From: Prevotella heparinolytica
Lineage (GTDB): Bacteria > Bacteroidota > Bacteroidia > Bacteroidales > Bacteroidaceae
DNA: 54,638 nt
Assembly: GCF_004342845.1 (NCBI RefSeq)
Contig: NZ_SLXB01000027.1
Coordinates: 1-54,638 of the forward strand
Reading direction: 5' to 3'
Positions 1 to 8,324 of this stretch are shown here, piece by piece. Every line of letters begins with the position of its first letter. The first letter of the stretch is position 1. The position numbers and the translations under genes are program-made. The notes beneath the pieces were generated by a model, which saw only the letters and a list, made by a program, of their open reading frames with translations, was not told the origin of the DNA and made no database searches.

Positions 1-16
1 GTTGCGGAGGCCTGAC
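1..16. repeat. attL core, 16-bp direct repeat
   Basis: The first 16 bases, GTTGCGGAGGCCTGAC, recur exactly at 46448-46463, where they form the 3' acceptor and part of the T arm of tRNA-fMet. The identity ends at base 17 (C here, T at 46464). This is the usual mark of tyrosine-recombinase integration into a tRNA 3' end. The copy here is the displaced tRNA tail. Confidence 0.92.
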
Positions 17-96
17 CTTATACAAGTCTTTCGTATTTCGATAATACCTGATTATCAAGCTAATACATTTTCTTAATTACCTGTTTTATTGGCTTA

Positions 97-121
97 TTTG
101 TCCGAATTATGTCCGAGGACA
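97..121. promoter_or_regulatory. Candidate integrase/excisionase arm-type site, left end
   Basis: TTTGTCCGA at 97-105 is followed by the palindrome TGTCCGAGGACA at 110-121. The same word, TTTGTCCGA, occurs twice in tandem at the right end (46371-46390). Motifs shared by the two phage ends close to the att cores fit arm-type recombinase sites. The role is inferred. Confidence 0.4.
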
Positions 122-141
122 AACAAATGTAACATGCTGAT

Positions 142-372
142 TTACTGAATCTGATCTATCGCTTTCTCGATATTTTCCAATTTATTCTTTAATACCGATT
201 CCAGATTCGCGATGGCGGTAGTCTGCATAAAAGCTCCCAGTAATTCGGGATGGTTTTCCGCATAAGACTCCCCTAATTTTTTGTTAATGATATCGATTGC
301 AGATGTCATGTAAAAAGTCGTTTCTTCTACTGATTGCTGCATCAGTTCTGAATACGTTTTCTTTTCTTCCAT
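142..372 (-). CDS. Hypothetical protein next to repressor
   Basis: Encodes 76 aa, acidic and predicted mostly helical, with no recognised domain, signal peptide or membrane segment. It lies 12 bp downstream of the repressor gene on the same strand, so it is probably transcribed with it in the lysogen. That position is where phages often carry small lysogeny-expressed genes. I do not recognise the family. Confidence 0.6.
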   Translation of the reverse strand: MEEKKTYSELMQQSVEETTFYMTSAIDIINKKLGESYAENHPELLGAFMQTTAIANLESVLKNKLENIEKAIDQIQ

Positions 373-384
373 AAAGCTTTGATG

Positions 385-759
385 TTATTTGTTCATTAAT
401 ATTTGAATGGTTCTTTCTTTTTCATTTATCACCCTCTCCTTTTCTTCGATCAGAGCATTGAGATGTGCTATCTCCTTACGACACTCGCTTATCGTTACAT
501 CTCCTGACACCTTGTTTCCATTGCCTTTAACTTGATGCCCTATACTTATATTTGGCCAATCAACACTCCTATCAAAAAAATAGTCCATAGGAACATTAAA
601 ATAATCCGCTATTATTTCCAAGTTGTCAGCACCGGGAATTGAAGTATTATTTAACCAGACATACAAATTTGATTTTGAAATATTAGTGTCTTTAATAAAC
701 TGCGCTTGGCTTATCTTTCTATCCTCAAATAGACGTCTTATTTTATCTGGATTAAACAT
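385..759 (-). CDS. XRE-family repressor (CI-like)
   Basis: Encodes 124 aa. Residues about 5-60 form a Cro/CI helix-turn-helix (KISQAQFIKDTNISKSNLY, then a second helix and a hydrophobic LEIIADYF segment). A short GNGNKVSGD linker follows, then a C-terminal coiled coil of about 40 residues rich in E, K and R (ECRKEIAHLNALIEEKE), likely for dimerisation. There is no S24 autoprotease domain, so RecA-triggered self-cleavage is not expected and induction must use another route. It is divergent from the early operon at 886, across a region with palindromic operators, which makes it the likely lysogeny master repressor. Confidence 0.82.
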   Translation of the reverse strand: MFNPDKIRRLFEDRKISQAQFIKDTNISKSNLYVWLNNTSIPGADNLEIIADYFNVPMDYFFDRSVDWPNISIGHQVKGNGNKVSGDVTISECRKEIAHLNALIEEKERVINEKERTIQILMNK

Positions 760-801
760 GTTATATTATTTATAATTAATCAAAATAGCAATCTTTACAT
801 T

Positions 802-839
802 AAAATAATAAGGTTATTATTTTGATAATAGGTTATTAT
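802..839. promoter_or_regulatory. Repressor operators in the divergent control region
   Basis: Two adjacent AT-rich inverted repeats. The first has perfect 10-bp arms AAAATAATAA/TTATTATTTT around GG (802-823). The second has 6-bp arms ATAATA/TATTAT around GGT (825-839). They lie between the divergent repressor and early genes and overlap the rightward promoter's -33 element and spacer, so binding there would block early transcription. Assignment to the XRE repressor is inference. Confidence 0.65.
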
Positions 840-851
840 TATATTACTTTG
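821..851 (+). promoter_or_regulatory. Early rightward promoter
   Basis: TTTG at 821-824, a 19-bp spacer, then TTACTTTG at 844-851, one mismatch from the Bacteroides -7 consensus TAnnTTTG. It faces the early operon, whose first gene starts at 886, and is overlapped by the operator palindromes. Confidence 0.6.
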
Positions 852-885
852 CAGTATAAATATAACACTAATAATTGGAATAAAT

Positions 886-1092
886 ATGAGAAAAGAGCAA
901 AAACTAAAAGAAATGGTATTTAAAGACCATTATAGTTCGTTGTCAAATGCCCATAAAGAAGAGCTAAGAAGACGTGTAATTGAAGAAAGCGGTATGTCTT
1001 ATCCTGCTTTCTATCACAAACTTAGAACTAATTCTTTTAAGCCGCTTGAAATGAAGCTAATCACTGAAATTATTAACTCACTAAACAACTGA
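886..1092 (+). CDS. Small early protein, possible Cro-like regulator
   Basis: Encodes 68 aa, basic and helical. It is the first gene right of the operator region, the position of Cro in lambdoid phages. The stretch around EESGMSYPAFYHKLRTNSFKPLE could be a helix-turn-helix, and similar small proteins occur as DNA-binding early regulators in Bacteroides phages. The regulatory role comes from position and composition only. Confidence 0.55.
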   Translation: MRKEQKLKEMVFKDHYSSLSNAHKEELRRRVIEESGMSYPAFYHKLRTNSFKPLEMKLITEIINSLNN

Positions 1093-1093
1093 T

Positions 1094-1342
1094 ATGATTA
1101 TGAAAGAGAAACTTATCACAGCAGCCGAAGCCTTGAAAATCTCTAAAGAAAGCAGTGTAATAAACGAGATAATGGCGGAGATTAAGAAAGCTGCTTCAAC
1201 AGGAGGAAAGAGTATTGAATTTCAGATCCTGAACGAGAAGGACATTGCTCTATTGCAAGATTTAGGGTACGTAGTCAAGGAGGAGTTTCATAAGATTTAC
1301 AATTATTACTATTCAGTTTCTTGGAGTGTATCAGGTAACTAA
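1094..1342 (+). CDS. Hypothetical early protein
   Basis: Encodes 82 aa and begins 1 bp after the previous stop, so it is translationally close-coupled. It starts ATG-ATT-ATG, so initiation could be at 1094 or 1100. It is helical in the first 40 residues, with a Tyr-rich C terminus (KIYNYYYS). No domain was recognised. Confidence 0.6.
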   Translation: MIMKEKLITAAEALKISKESSVINEIMAEIKKAASTGGKSIEFQILNEKDIALLQDLGYVVKEEFHKIYNYYYSVSWSVSGN

Positions 1343-1376
1343 CATCGAATTTTATAACACCCCTGAAGGAGATGTT

Positions 1377-1886
1377 ATGATAAAAGAACTTGGTCAACCG
1401 GCCATTGTGCTGAAAGAGACCAATAGACCGATAATCGAATACATGCTTAGCGTTATTAGAGATCGATATCCTAAGGCGCACATTAGACTGATGAAAATCT
1501 ATTCGAGCAGCACGATGAATAGATGGTACTATGAGTTCCGCGTTGTTAATAGATTTATCCGTTGCAACTTCGGTGAGTATGACCAATATAATCTCGATAT
1601 AAACCGGGATGGGCAGTTTGTCTTCGAGGAAGTAAAATGTCCCCTTCGCGGGGAGTGCGAACATGAGAATGTGATATGCCGTCCGGAACTTGACACGGCA
1701 TTGACTGAACGTGAGCATGAAGTGTTCCGTCTCATCTCTTCTAATCTTCAAACAGACGATATTGCAGAAGAATTGCACATCTCTCCCTGTACAGTCAACC
1801 GGCATAGGGAGAATATAAAAGCAAAAATTGGTGCTAAAAACGTGGGTGAAATGATAGCCTTCTGGCTCAAAAACCAACTAAAATAA
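1377..1886 (+). CDS. LuxR-type helix-turn-helix transcriptional regulator
   Basis: Encodes 169 aa. The C-terminal 60 residues (about 107-169) form a classic LuxR/FixJ HTH: LTEREHEVFRLI, then TDDIAEELHISPCTVNRHR, then IKAKIGAKNVGEM. The N-terminal part is an unrecognised sensor or dimerisation domain with no phosphoacceptor receiver signature. An in-frame GTG at 1326 inside the previous gene would add 17 residues. ATG 1377 is chosen because AAGGAG lies 5 bp upstream and the previous gene ends at 1342. As the only clear activator-type protein in the phage, it is a candidate regulator of the shared late promoters. Confidence 0.8.
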   Translation: MIKELGQPAIVLKETNRPIIEYMLSVIRDRYPKAHIRLMKIYSSSTMNRWYYEFRVVNRFIRCNFGEYDQYNLDINRDGQFVFEEVKCPLRGECEHENVICRPELDTALTEREHEVFRLISSNLQTDDIAEELHISPCTVNRHRENIKAKIGAKNVGEMIAFWLKNQLK

Positions 1887-1895
1887 AAATTAATC

Positions 1896-2195
1896 ATGAA
1901 CAAAGAAGTTAGAAACTATACATCAATAGCCTCTCCTGATGGAAAGGAAAAGATATGGATTTCACGTCCAACGCGTGTCGGACAGCTACAATGTACTTGC
2001 AGTTTCTCATTAAAAGGAAATCTCACCTTTGTAGATGCTATCGATGCGCTGGAGTACCTCAGCGTGGAAAAGGTCGGACAGATAGATGAAGAGTTCAGTT
2101 TCTTCATCGTCCGCCCGAACATTGACCCACGCAAGTGTGCGCTGAGATTAATTGATGACCTTCCGGAACTGATGAATGAACACTTTAACCAATAA
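1896..2195 (+). CDS. Hypothetical early protein
   Basis: Encodes 99 aa in the early operon. It is a mixed alpha/beta sequence with no membrane segment and no recognised motif. It starts 9 bp after the LuxR-type gene and its end sits against the next gene. Confidence 0.6.
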   Translation: MNKEVRNYTSIASPDGKEKIWISRPTRVGQLQCTCSFSLKGNLTFVDAIDALEYLSVEKVGQIDEEFSFFIVRPNIDPRKCALRLIDDLPELMNEHFNQ

Positions 2196-2199
2196 CGTC

Positions 2200-2403
2200 A
2201 TGACACTTAAAGAACAGAATCGTAGATACAAGTTGCATTATAATCTACGGAAAAAGGGCAACAAGGTTGACGCAAGGCACAGAACTGTCATCCGCCGAGC
2301 AAACGTTCTACCTGAGAAAGAGGAAAAATGGTGTAAAGAGCTGATCTGTATAGGGTATGCCGTAGGGAATCAACTTTTCGCCCCCCCCTTACATAAAATA
2401 TAA
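2200..2403 (+). CDS. Small basic hypothetical protein
   Basis: Encodes 67 aa, strongly basic at the N terminus (KEQNRRYKLHYNLRKKGNKV), suggesting nucleic-acid contact. An upstream ATG at 2176 would overlap the previous gene by 20 bp. The ATG at 2200, just past that gene's stop, is preferred. The family is not recognised. Confidence 0.5.
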   Translation: MTLKEQNRRYKLHYNLRKKGNKVDARHRTVIRRANVLPEKEEKWCKELICIGYAVGNQLFAPPLHKI

Positions 2404-2421
2404 TCGGATTAATCTAATGCC

Positions 2422-2763
2422 ATGAATTACTTTATAGATTACATTACGACGTATGCCAACGTCAATAAAAAAGGAAAAGAATTGCAGATGTATGTGCAGC
2501 AATTCAACCACCATCTAATAGCGCATGAGGTTTCGCTTGATGCGCTTAAATGTGACATCGAGCATCAAATTGATGTCTTAAACGAAAAGTATCCGCGTAG
2601 CCGGTATATCCACCTTGTGCCATTTAGTGATGCCAAAGGTGGACAATGGACTATCTGCGTAAAAGATAACCCGGACGACGTTGTCTGCATCATTTCCTAC
2701 CAGAAGGTATTAGGGTATTATGCATTGGCGGATAGAGTGGATGATCTTGTAAAAATAAAATAA
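2422..2763 (+). CDS. Hypothetical early protein
   Basis: Encodes 113 aa. The first half is helical and the second half alternates like beta strands. It lies in the unidirectional early operon with a 5-bp gap to the next gene. No domain was recognised. Confidence 0.6.
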   Translation: MNYFIDYITTYANVNKKGKELQMYVQQFNHHLIAHEVSLDALKCDIEHQIDVLNEKYPRSRYIHLVPFSDAKGGQWTICVKDNPDDVVCIISYQKVLGYYALADRVDDLVKIK

Positions 2764-2768
2764 ATGAC

Positions 2769-3131
2769 ATGGTAACTAAAGCAATGTTTAAAAAGAAGTT
2801 CCCGGACGTCAAAGTCCAGAAGGCCGAGACCACTGTTGTGCTTAGCAGAGCGGAGGTAGAAGAGATTGTTTTAAAAATGTGCGACTTCCTTAATACCGGA
2901 TTGCTCTATTACAGCTATTCCAACAGACGGATTACTTGTTATACAAGCGACATGTTCAAAGAGGCGCTGGATGCGATGACTAAGGGATCGGAAGTTTTAC
3001 ATGCCCATTATGGTGTCATTGGAAAGGTAGTAAGTGATAGGCCTTTTATCATCTCCGGCGAATTGTGCGTCAGGGTCGACTTTGGAGACCTAAACAAGTC
3101 AGGCACATATAGTTGCATGACTCTAATGTAG
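2769..3131 (+). CDS. Hypothetical early protein
   Basis: Encodes 120 aa, with a basic N terminus (KAMFKKKFPDVKVQK) and a hydrophobic beta-rich C-terminal half. Part of the early operon. The family is not recognised. Confidence 0.58.
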   Translation: MVTKAMFKKKFPDVKVQKAETTVVLSRAEVEEIVLKMCDFLNTGLLYYSYSNRRITCYTSDMFKEALDAMTKGSEVLHAHYGVIGKVVSDRPFIISGELCVRVDFGDLNKSGTYSCMTLM

Positions 3132-3148
3132 AATTAAAAAAGAATATC

Positions 3149-3577
3149 ATGAAGATCTATGTAGCAAGTAGTTGGAGAAATGAATATCAACAGGACGTTG
3201 TAGATGTTCTCCGCGGTTTAGGGCATGAAGTCTATGATTTTAAGAATCCCCCACATGGTGATGGTGGTTTCCAGTGGTCTGATATAGATCCTAACTGGCA
3301 AAACTGGACAACAGAGCAATATCGTGAAGCTCTTAATCATCCGATCGCACAAAAGGGATTTGATTCAGATTTTAACGGCATGAAATGGGCGGATGTCTGC
3401 GTTATGGTTCTTCCTTGTGGTCGGTCAGCTAATACAGAAGCCGGCTGGATGAAAGGTGCAGGTAAAAAGGTAATGGTTTATTCTCCGAAAAAGGAAGAAC
3501 CGGAACTTATGTATAAGATGTACGATTTTATAAGTGATAACATATATTGTATCAATGATGAGATAATTAGAGTATAA
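3149..3577 (+). CDS. Nucleoside 2-deoxyribosyltransferase-like protein
   Basis: Encodes 142 aa. The N-terminal beta-strand with YVASSWRNEYQQDVVDVLRGLGHEVYD and the later VCVMVLPCGRSANTEAGWMKGAGKKVMVY match the nucleoside 2-deoxyribosyltransferase fold. The Glu of NTEAGW sits at the usual nucleophile position, followed by a GKxV element. In phages such enzymes take part in nucleotide salvage or modified-base pathways. An ATG at 3113 would overlap the previous gene and add 12 residues unlike the family, so 3149 is used. It lies immediately before the PAPS-reductase-like gene, which suggests a joint role in nucleotide or DNA modification. Confidence 0.65.
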   Translation: MKIYVASSWRNEYQQDVVDVLRGLGHEVYDFKNPPHGDGGFQWSDIDPNWQNWTTEQYREALNHPIAQKGFDSDFNGMKWADVCVMVLPCGRSANTEAGWMKGAGKKVMVYSPKKEEPELMYKMYDFISDNIYCINDEIIRV

Positions 3578-3587
3578 CAATATAATA

Positions 3588-4334
3588 ATGAACAAAATAA
3601 TTGCGTGGTTTAGTTGTGGTATAACATCGGCTGTTGCTTGTAAAATAGCTTTACAGACATACAAAGATGTGGTTCTATACTATACGGACACTGGCTCACA
3701 GGACGAAGATAGTCTACGCTTCCTTCATGATTGTGAGCAATGGTTTGGGCAAAAAATAAACATTGTCCGGAGCAAGGAATATACTAACCATTTCGATGTG
3801 ATTGAAAAGAAAGGGCTAATCAGTAAGCACAATTACTATCCGTGTACCTTCGAACTTAAAAAACGGCTTCGATACCAAATCGAAGATGAATTGAAATATT
3901 GGGATGGTCAAGTATGGGGATTTGATATATCGGAAACCAATCGGGCACAACGAATGATTGAGCAATACCCGAACATGAAGCCATTGTTCCCATTAATCGA
4001 CAATCAACTATCAAAGGCTAATTGTGCCTGCTTACTTGCAAAAGAAGGAATAGAACTACCTCGAATGTATAAGATGGGATATCACAATAACAACTGCATC
4101 GGTTGCATCCGTGGCGGAATGGGTTACTGGAATAAGATTCGTATTGATTTCCCGGAAGATTTTGAACGTATGGCTAAATTGGAACGTGTTGTCGGGCATT
4201 CTTGCCTGAAAGAAAGAATCGGTAATGAAACAAAGGCTTTATTTCTTGACGAGCTTTCTCCTGACCGTGGCGATTTCCCTACTGAGATAATGCCCGAATG
4301 TGGGTTGTTTTGTGAATTAGAATTTATGAATTAG
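3588..4334 (+). CDS. PAPS-reductase-like (alpha-hydrolase/PP-loop) protein
   Basis: Encodes 248 aa. It opens with a PP-loop variant (WFSCGITSAVACKIAL), followed by a VLYYTDTGSQDEDSLRFL segment, as in the phosphoadenosine phosphosulfate reductase/adenine-nucleotide alpha-hydrolase superfamily. Cysteines are clustered in the second half (NCACLL, NNCIGCIRGG, CGLFCEL), as in relatives that bind an Fe-S cluster or carry sulfur. Assimilatory sulfate reduction is unlikely in a phage. DNA or tRNA sulfur chemistry, or nucleotide activation, is more plausible but unproven. It starts 10 bp after the deoxyribosyltransferase-like gene. Confidence 0.72.
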   Translation: MNKIIAWFSCGITSAVACKIALQTYKDVVLYYTDTGSQDEDSLRFLHDCEQWFGQKINIVRSKEYTNHFDVIEKKGLISKHNYYPCTFELKKRLRYQIEDELKYWDGQVWGFDISETNRAQRMIEQYPNMKPLFPLIDNQLSKANCACLLAKEGIELPRMYKMGYHNNNCIGCIRGGMGYWNKIRIDFPEDFERMAKLERVVGHSCLKERIGNETKALFLDELSPDRGDFPTEIMPECGLFCELEFMN

Positions 4335-4351
4335 AGTAAAACAATATAGAA

Positions 4352-4612
4352 ATGAACGACGTGCTATTCAAAAAAATAAAAAGAGTAAATTGTAAATACG
4401 CTGAATATTTATCAGCTTGCGATGAAGTAGCTAAGGATGCTCAAAAACATATAAATTGGAACGATAACGTAGGTTGTGTCTATATGCCGAGCGACGGTCT
4501 TTGTATAGAAATAGAAGCCTATGTTTGTCCGGCTACAAGATTCTTTGAGCTACCTGAGCTTATCGGTGAAGATATGATTGATGAATACACATATAGAACC
4601 AATTGTATTTAA
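4352..4612 (+). CDS. Hypothetical early protein
   Basis: Encodes 86 aa, acidic, with several Cys (NCKYAEYLSACDE, VGCVYMPSDGLC). No domain was recognised. It is 17 bp after the PAPS-reductase-like gene in the same operon. Confidence 0.55.
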   Translation: MNDVLFKKIKRVNCKYAEYLSACDEVAKDAQKHINWNDNVGCVYMPSDGLCIEIEAYVCPATRFFELPELIGEDMIDEYTYRTNCI

Positions 4613-4629
4613 TTCAGAACAAGAAAGAA

Positions 4630-4833
4630 ATGAAGGGAACAAAATGTATCACGTTCGACAAAAAAGCGCAAAACGCGCTTCCTGAAAAGATCAAAGAGAA
4701 AATGAAAGCTGACAGAACTGTTGCTAAAGCGCTACGATTTTGTCAGCGTATCGCCCGGATGGAGAAAGGATGTGCCCCTTCTGCCGGATATATGCAAGAG
4801 ATAATAGAAGAGGCGGAAAAAGTGTTTAAGTAA
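4630..4833 (+). CDS. Small basic hypothetical protein
   Basis: Encodes 67 aa, Lys-rich and helical. An upstream ATG at 4603 overlaps the previous gene by 10 bp. ATG 4630 is preferred and leaves a 17-bp gap. No family recognised. Confidence 0.5.
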   Translation: MKGTKCITFDKKAQNALPEKIKEKMKADRTVAKALRFCQRIARMEKGCAPSAGYMQEIIEEAEKVFK

Positions 4834-4861
4834 ATAGTATTTAATAACTAACGAATAAGAT

Positions 4862-5071
4862 ATGGAAGAAACAAAGAGCGCCATTGAATTGGCAATGGAA
4901 CAATTTAAAGCAGAGTTTGGTCAAGACGCCAAGCTGGAGGATGGGGACGAGTTTGCCACGGTATTTAATGATGCAGTTGTGATTATCAGCTTGAATAATA
5001 GCAATTTAAGTGTAAGAATATTAGCTGGTAAGCCCTATTTCGTGAATCAGAGTTTGAATTTAACGGAGTGA
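4862..5071 (+). CDS. Small hypothetical protein
   Basis: Encodes 69 aa, acidic and soluble. Its stop overlaps a possible GTG start of the next gene (GTGA at 5068), which suggests translational coupling. No family recognised. Confidence 0.55.
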   Translation: MEETKSAIELAMEQFKAEFGQDAKLEDGDEFATVFNDAVVIISLNNSNLSVRILAGKPYFVNQSLNLTE

Positions 5072-5085
5072 AATATAATAAAGAC

Positions 5086-5394
5086 ATGAATCAAGCAGAA
5101 GAGTTATATAATAAGATCCTCTACAATGAGGATTGGGAAATGGAGGACTTGGATCGTCTTCTGGATTTAGCAAAGAAAGAAGGAGCTGCCTCATGTAAGG
5201 CCAGTTCCGTGCAGGTAACAACCGTGCAAGATTTGGAACTTAATACGCGGATCACTGCTAAAAAAGCAGTACGAGCCTTATCGGATGTGCTTACATTCCA
5301 CTCCCCGCCATCGTCCTTAAGCCCCTTGTTGCTAAGAGATTTCCGAAAACGGTTGAGTGAGGTTCTCTCCATTCCGGAAGAGATTCTCGAATGA
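5086..5394 (+). CDS. Hypothetical protein at end of early operon
   Basis: Encodes 102 aa, helical, with a Ser/Pro-rich stretch (HSPPSSLSP). It could instead start at GTG 5068, overlapping the previous stop. It is the last gene before the primase-helicase promoter region. No family recognised. Confidence 0.52.
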   Translation: MNQAEELYNKILYNEDWEMEDLDRLLDLAKKEGAASCKASSVQVTTVQDLELNTRITAKKAVRALSDVLTFHSPPSSLSPLLLRDFRKRLSEVLSIPEEILE

Positions 5395-5405
5395 TCAGAA
5401 TTTAG

Positions 5406-5439
5406 TCCTTTGTTAGACATATAACATACGCTTCTTTTG
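5406..5439 (+). promoter_or_regulatory. Promoter for the primase-helicase operon
   Basis: GTCCTTTG ending at 5412, a 19-bp spacer, then TTCTTTTG at 5432-5439, one mismatch from TAnnTTTG. It fits both the general Bacteroides promoter (-33 TTTG) and the phage GTCCTTTT class seen at the late operons. The gene starts at 5457. Confidence 0.5.
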
Positions 5440-5456
5440 CGTTCAAAATATTAGAT

Positions 5457-8324
5457 ATGATTAAAGCTACCGATATCTACGATGCAACCCATGACGGGTT
5501 AGACATCATCCTGTATTACTATCCACAGGCGGAAAGCTGTGTGGATAACAAGAAAAAATTCAAGCGCCGCCCGGAAGAAGACGATGCTTCGGCTTGCCTT
5601 AAAAAATATGAAGAATGTTACAAAGTTACCGACTTCGGAGATTCCGGAACGGCCATGTCTCCCATCGACATCTGTATGTATGAGGAAAACGTACGCTTTC
5701 CGGAAGCAATAGCCCTACTCGCTTCCCGGTATAACGTAACAGACGAGCTTCGCCGTTCGGTGAATAAACCGGAAATTCGCAAGCGCCCGGCCTCCGCCGA
5801 CGAAAAAGAGGGTGAGAAATTCTTCGAACTGGAAGAAAAGTTCACCGATGAGCAGCTAAGGGTACTCGGCCCCCGCGTTAAGCAAGAGCATGTTGATGCG
5901 CTACATTGGTATGTGGCGAAGTCCATCTCTTATGTTCGGAACCGGGAAGTCACGACGAAGTTCTCTACTCCTACTTATCCCATCTTTATGCGCGAGTGCT
6001 CCGTACCAAAGAAGGATGGCAGTATTGAAAAATTTTACAAGATATACGAGCCATTAAATCCGGATAAGCAATGGCGCTTCAGCTACACTCCCGAAGGAGT
6101 GAAGCCGAAACAATATATCAACGGACTGGCAGAGTTGAAAACGGCTTATCGTGACTTCAATGCGGTGGAAGAAAAACTGTTTTTCAATGTTCCGGCCAAC
6201 AAAGATGTACCGTATAAAGAGCAAAAGTTGAAGGAGGCTTTTATCTGCTCCGGAGAGCGTGACGCTCTTTGCCTCCGTGCCCTTGGGTATAATCCTTTAT
6301 GGTTCAACAGCGAAACTTACAAGGTCACTCCGGAAGAGATCAAAGAAATCTATAAGTATGTGGAGCGCATATATAACATTCCGGACATCGACGACACCGG
6401 TGTTATTAAAGGTACGGAACTTGCACTTCGTTTCCTCGATATATACACCATCTGGTTGCCCGACTGGTTGAGAGGCTATAGGGATCAACGCGGAAAATCC
6501 CGCAAAGATTTTCGTGACTTTGTGGAAATGCGACCGAAACAGGAGGACTTCAACAATCTGCTAACGCTGGCTATGCCCGCCCGTTTTTGGGAGGGGGCGT
6601 GGAGTGAGCGGAGTAGGAAGATGACCTATGAGATAAATACGGCCTATCTTCATTATTTCCTCACACTGAACGGCTTCTACACCTTGAAAGATGACAATTC
6701 CAAAGAGGTGAGGTATATCCATCGCGAAGGCTGTATAGTTAGTGAGATAAATGCCAAAGAAATTGTAGCCTTTCTGAAGAGGTTCGCCATTGAGAGATAC
6801 CTACCTGTTGATATCCGGAATCTTATCCTCAACTCTCCTCGTACAGGGGAATCCTCTCTGGGGCAACTCGATGAAGTGAGCTTGGATTTTCGGAATTATA
6901 CACCCACCAGCCAATATATCTTTTTTGAGAAAGAAACTTGGGAGGTGACGAAAGACGGGATTAACTGCTTACATGGTCGAATACCCGGCAACCGAAGCGC
7001 ATGGAAATCCAATGTAATCACTCATAAGGTGAGCATTCTCCCTCCTATGTTTACATGGACTTACAAGCAGGATGCCGAGGGAAATGATATATTCGACATT
7101 GACATCCAAGCACATCAGAGTTGCTTTTTCAACTACCTCATCAATACCAGCCGCTTACACTGGCGCAAAGAACTTGAATATGCGTGGAAAGACAAAGGCG
7201 TTGACGAAGCAGACAATTACCGGCTTGCTCATAAATTCGACATTGCCGGACCGCTCCTCACCGAGAATGAAATTCGGGAGCAGAAGCAGAACCTATTGAA
7301 TAAGATCTATGCAATTGGGTATAACATGCACAGATACAAATCTCCATCGCGTGCATGGGCATTATACGCGATGGATAACAAGATCGGAGAGGACGATGAA
7401 TGCAACGGACGAAGTGGCAAGAGTTTTCTTTTCAAGGCTTTCCGTTTTTTTATGCGGACGGTTAATTTGTCCGGACGGAATCCCCGCCTGTTGGACAACC
7501 CTCACGTCTTCGACCAAGTAGACGTACACACAGACTTCGTTTTGGTGGATGACTGCGACCGCTATCTGCCAATGAGCCAATTCTACGACAATATCACTTC
7601 GGGCATGACGGTAAATCCAAAGAATAACAAGTCTTTTTTCATCGAGTTTGAGGAATCGCCGAAATTCGGCTTTACAACAAACTACGTTCCTCGCGAATTC
7701 GACCCGTCCACCTCTGCGCGCATGCTTTATATGGTGTTTTCGGATTATTACCACCAGAAGACGGAGGAAAACGATTACTTGGAGAGCAGAAGCATACGTG
7801 ACGACTTCGACAGGAATCTGATGACGAACACCGATTATAGCGAGAACGACTGGAACTGGGATTTGAATTTCTTTGCCCAATGCCTGCATTTCTATTTATC
7901 CATGGCCGACCGCAGCATCAAGATACAGCCGCCTATGGATAACATCATTAAGAGGAAGCAGAAAGCCGATATGGGTTCAGGATTCGAGGACTGGGCATAT
8001 TGTTATTTCGCCGAGGATGGAGAAAATGTCAATGTGCCCGTGCAACGCGATGCGGCTTACGAGGATTTCATTTCCTACTCTAAGGCGAAAAGGGATTATT
8101 GGACCATGCAGCGATTTACCAAGGCCCTGAAGAGCTTCTCACAATTATGTAGTTATATCTCCGAGATGAATCCCGTGGAACTGCTTAACAGTTCCGGCCG
8201 TTTCTTGCAGAAACGCGAAGGAAAGACTAAAGAGATGATATACATGCGGACTTGTACGACAGCAGGAGAACCGTCCGATTTTAAACCAATAATCGATTGC
8301 AGTGATGGAGACACTCCGTTTTGA
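5457..8324 (+). CDS. TOPRIM primase-helicase replication protein
   Basis: Encodes 955 aa. The N terminus (about 1-110) resembles a degenerate primase zinc-binding region. A TOPRIM core follows, with the Glu of ICSGERDALCLRALGY (about 263) and the Asp pair in NIPDIDDTG (about 310). The C-terminal half is an SF3/AAA-type helicase: Walker A NGRSGKSFL (about 650), Walker B FVLVDDCDRY (about 695), and a motif-C-like FGFTTNYVP (about 738). It would prime and unwind phage DNA. A single large primase-helicase is typical of self-sufficient phage replication modules. It is followed by a small overlapping gene and then by the GTTAC-rich candidate origin. Confidence 0.85.
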   Translation: MIKATDIYDATHDGLDIILYYYPQAESCVDNKKKFKRRPEEDDASACLKKYEECYKVTDFGDSGTAMSPIDICMYEENVRFPEAIALLASRYNVTDELRRSVNKPEIRKRPASADEKEGEKFFELEEKFTDEQLRVLGPRVKQEHVDALHWYVAKSISYVRNREVTTKFSTPTYPIFMRECSVPKKDGSIEKFYKIYEPLNPDKQWRFSYTPEGVKPKQYINGLAELKTAYRDFNAVEEKLFFNVPANKDVPYKEQKLKEAFICSGERDALCLRALGYNPLWFNSETYKVTPEEIKEIYKYVERIYNIPDIDDTGVIKGTELALRFLDIYTIWLPDWLRGYRDQRGKSRKDFRDFVEMRPKQEDFNNLLTLAMPARFWEGAWSERSRKMTYEINTAYLHYFLTLNGFYTLKDDNSKEVRYIHREGCIVSEINAKEIVAFLKRFAIERYLPVDIRNLILNSPRTGESSLGQLDEVSLDFRNYTPTSQYIFFEKETWEVTKDGINCLHGRIPGNRSAWKSNVITHKVSILPPMFTWTYKQDAEGNDIFDIDIQAHQSCFFNYLINTSRLHWRKELEYAWKDKGVDEADNYRLAHKFDIAGPLLTENEIREQKQNLLNKIYAIGYNMHRYKSPSRAWALYAMDNKIGEDDECNGRSGKSFLFKAFRFFMRTVNLSGRNPRLLDNPHVFDQVDVHTDFVLVDDCDRYLPMSQFYDNITSGMTVNPKNNKSFFIEFEESPKFGFTTNYVPREFDPSTSARMLYMVFSDYYHQKTEENDYLESRSIRDDFDRNLMTNTDYSENDWNWDLNFFAQCLHFYLSMADRSIKIQPPMDNIIKRKQKADMGSGFEDWAYCYFAEDGENVNVPVQRDAAYEDFISYSKAKRDYWTMQRFTKALKSFSQLCSYISEMNPVELLNSSGRFLQKREGKTKEMIYMRTCTTAGEPSDFKPIIDCSDGDTPF

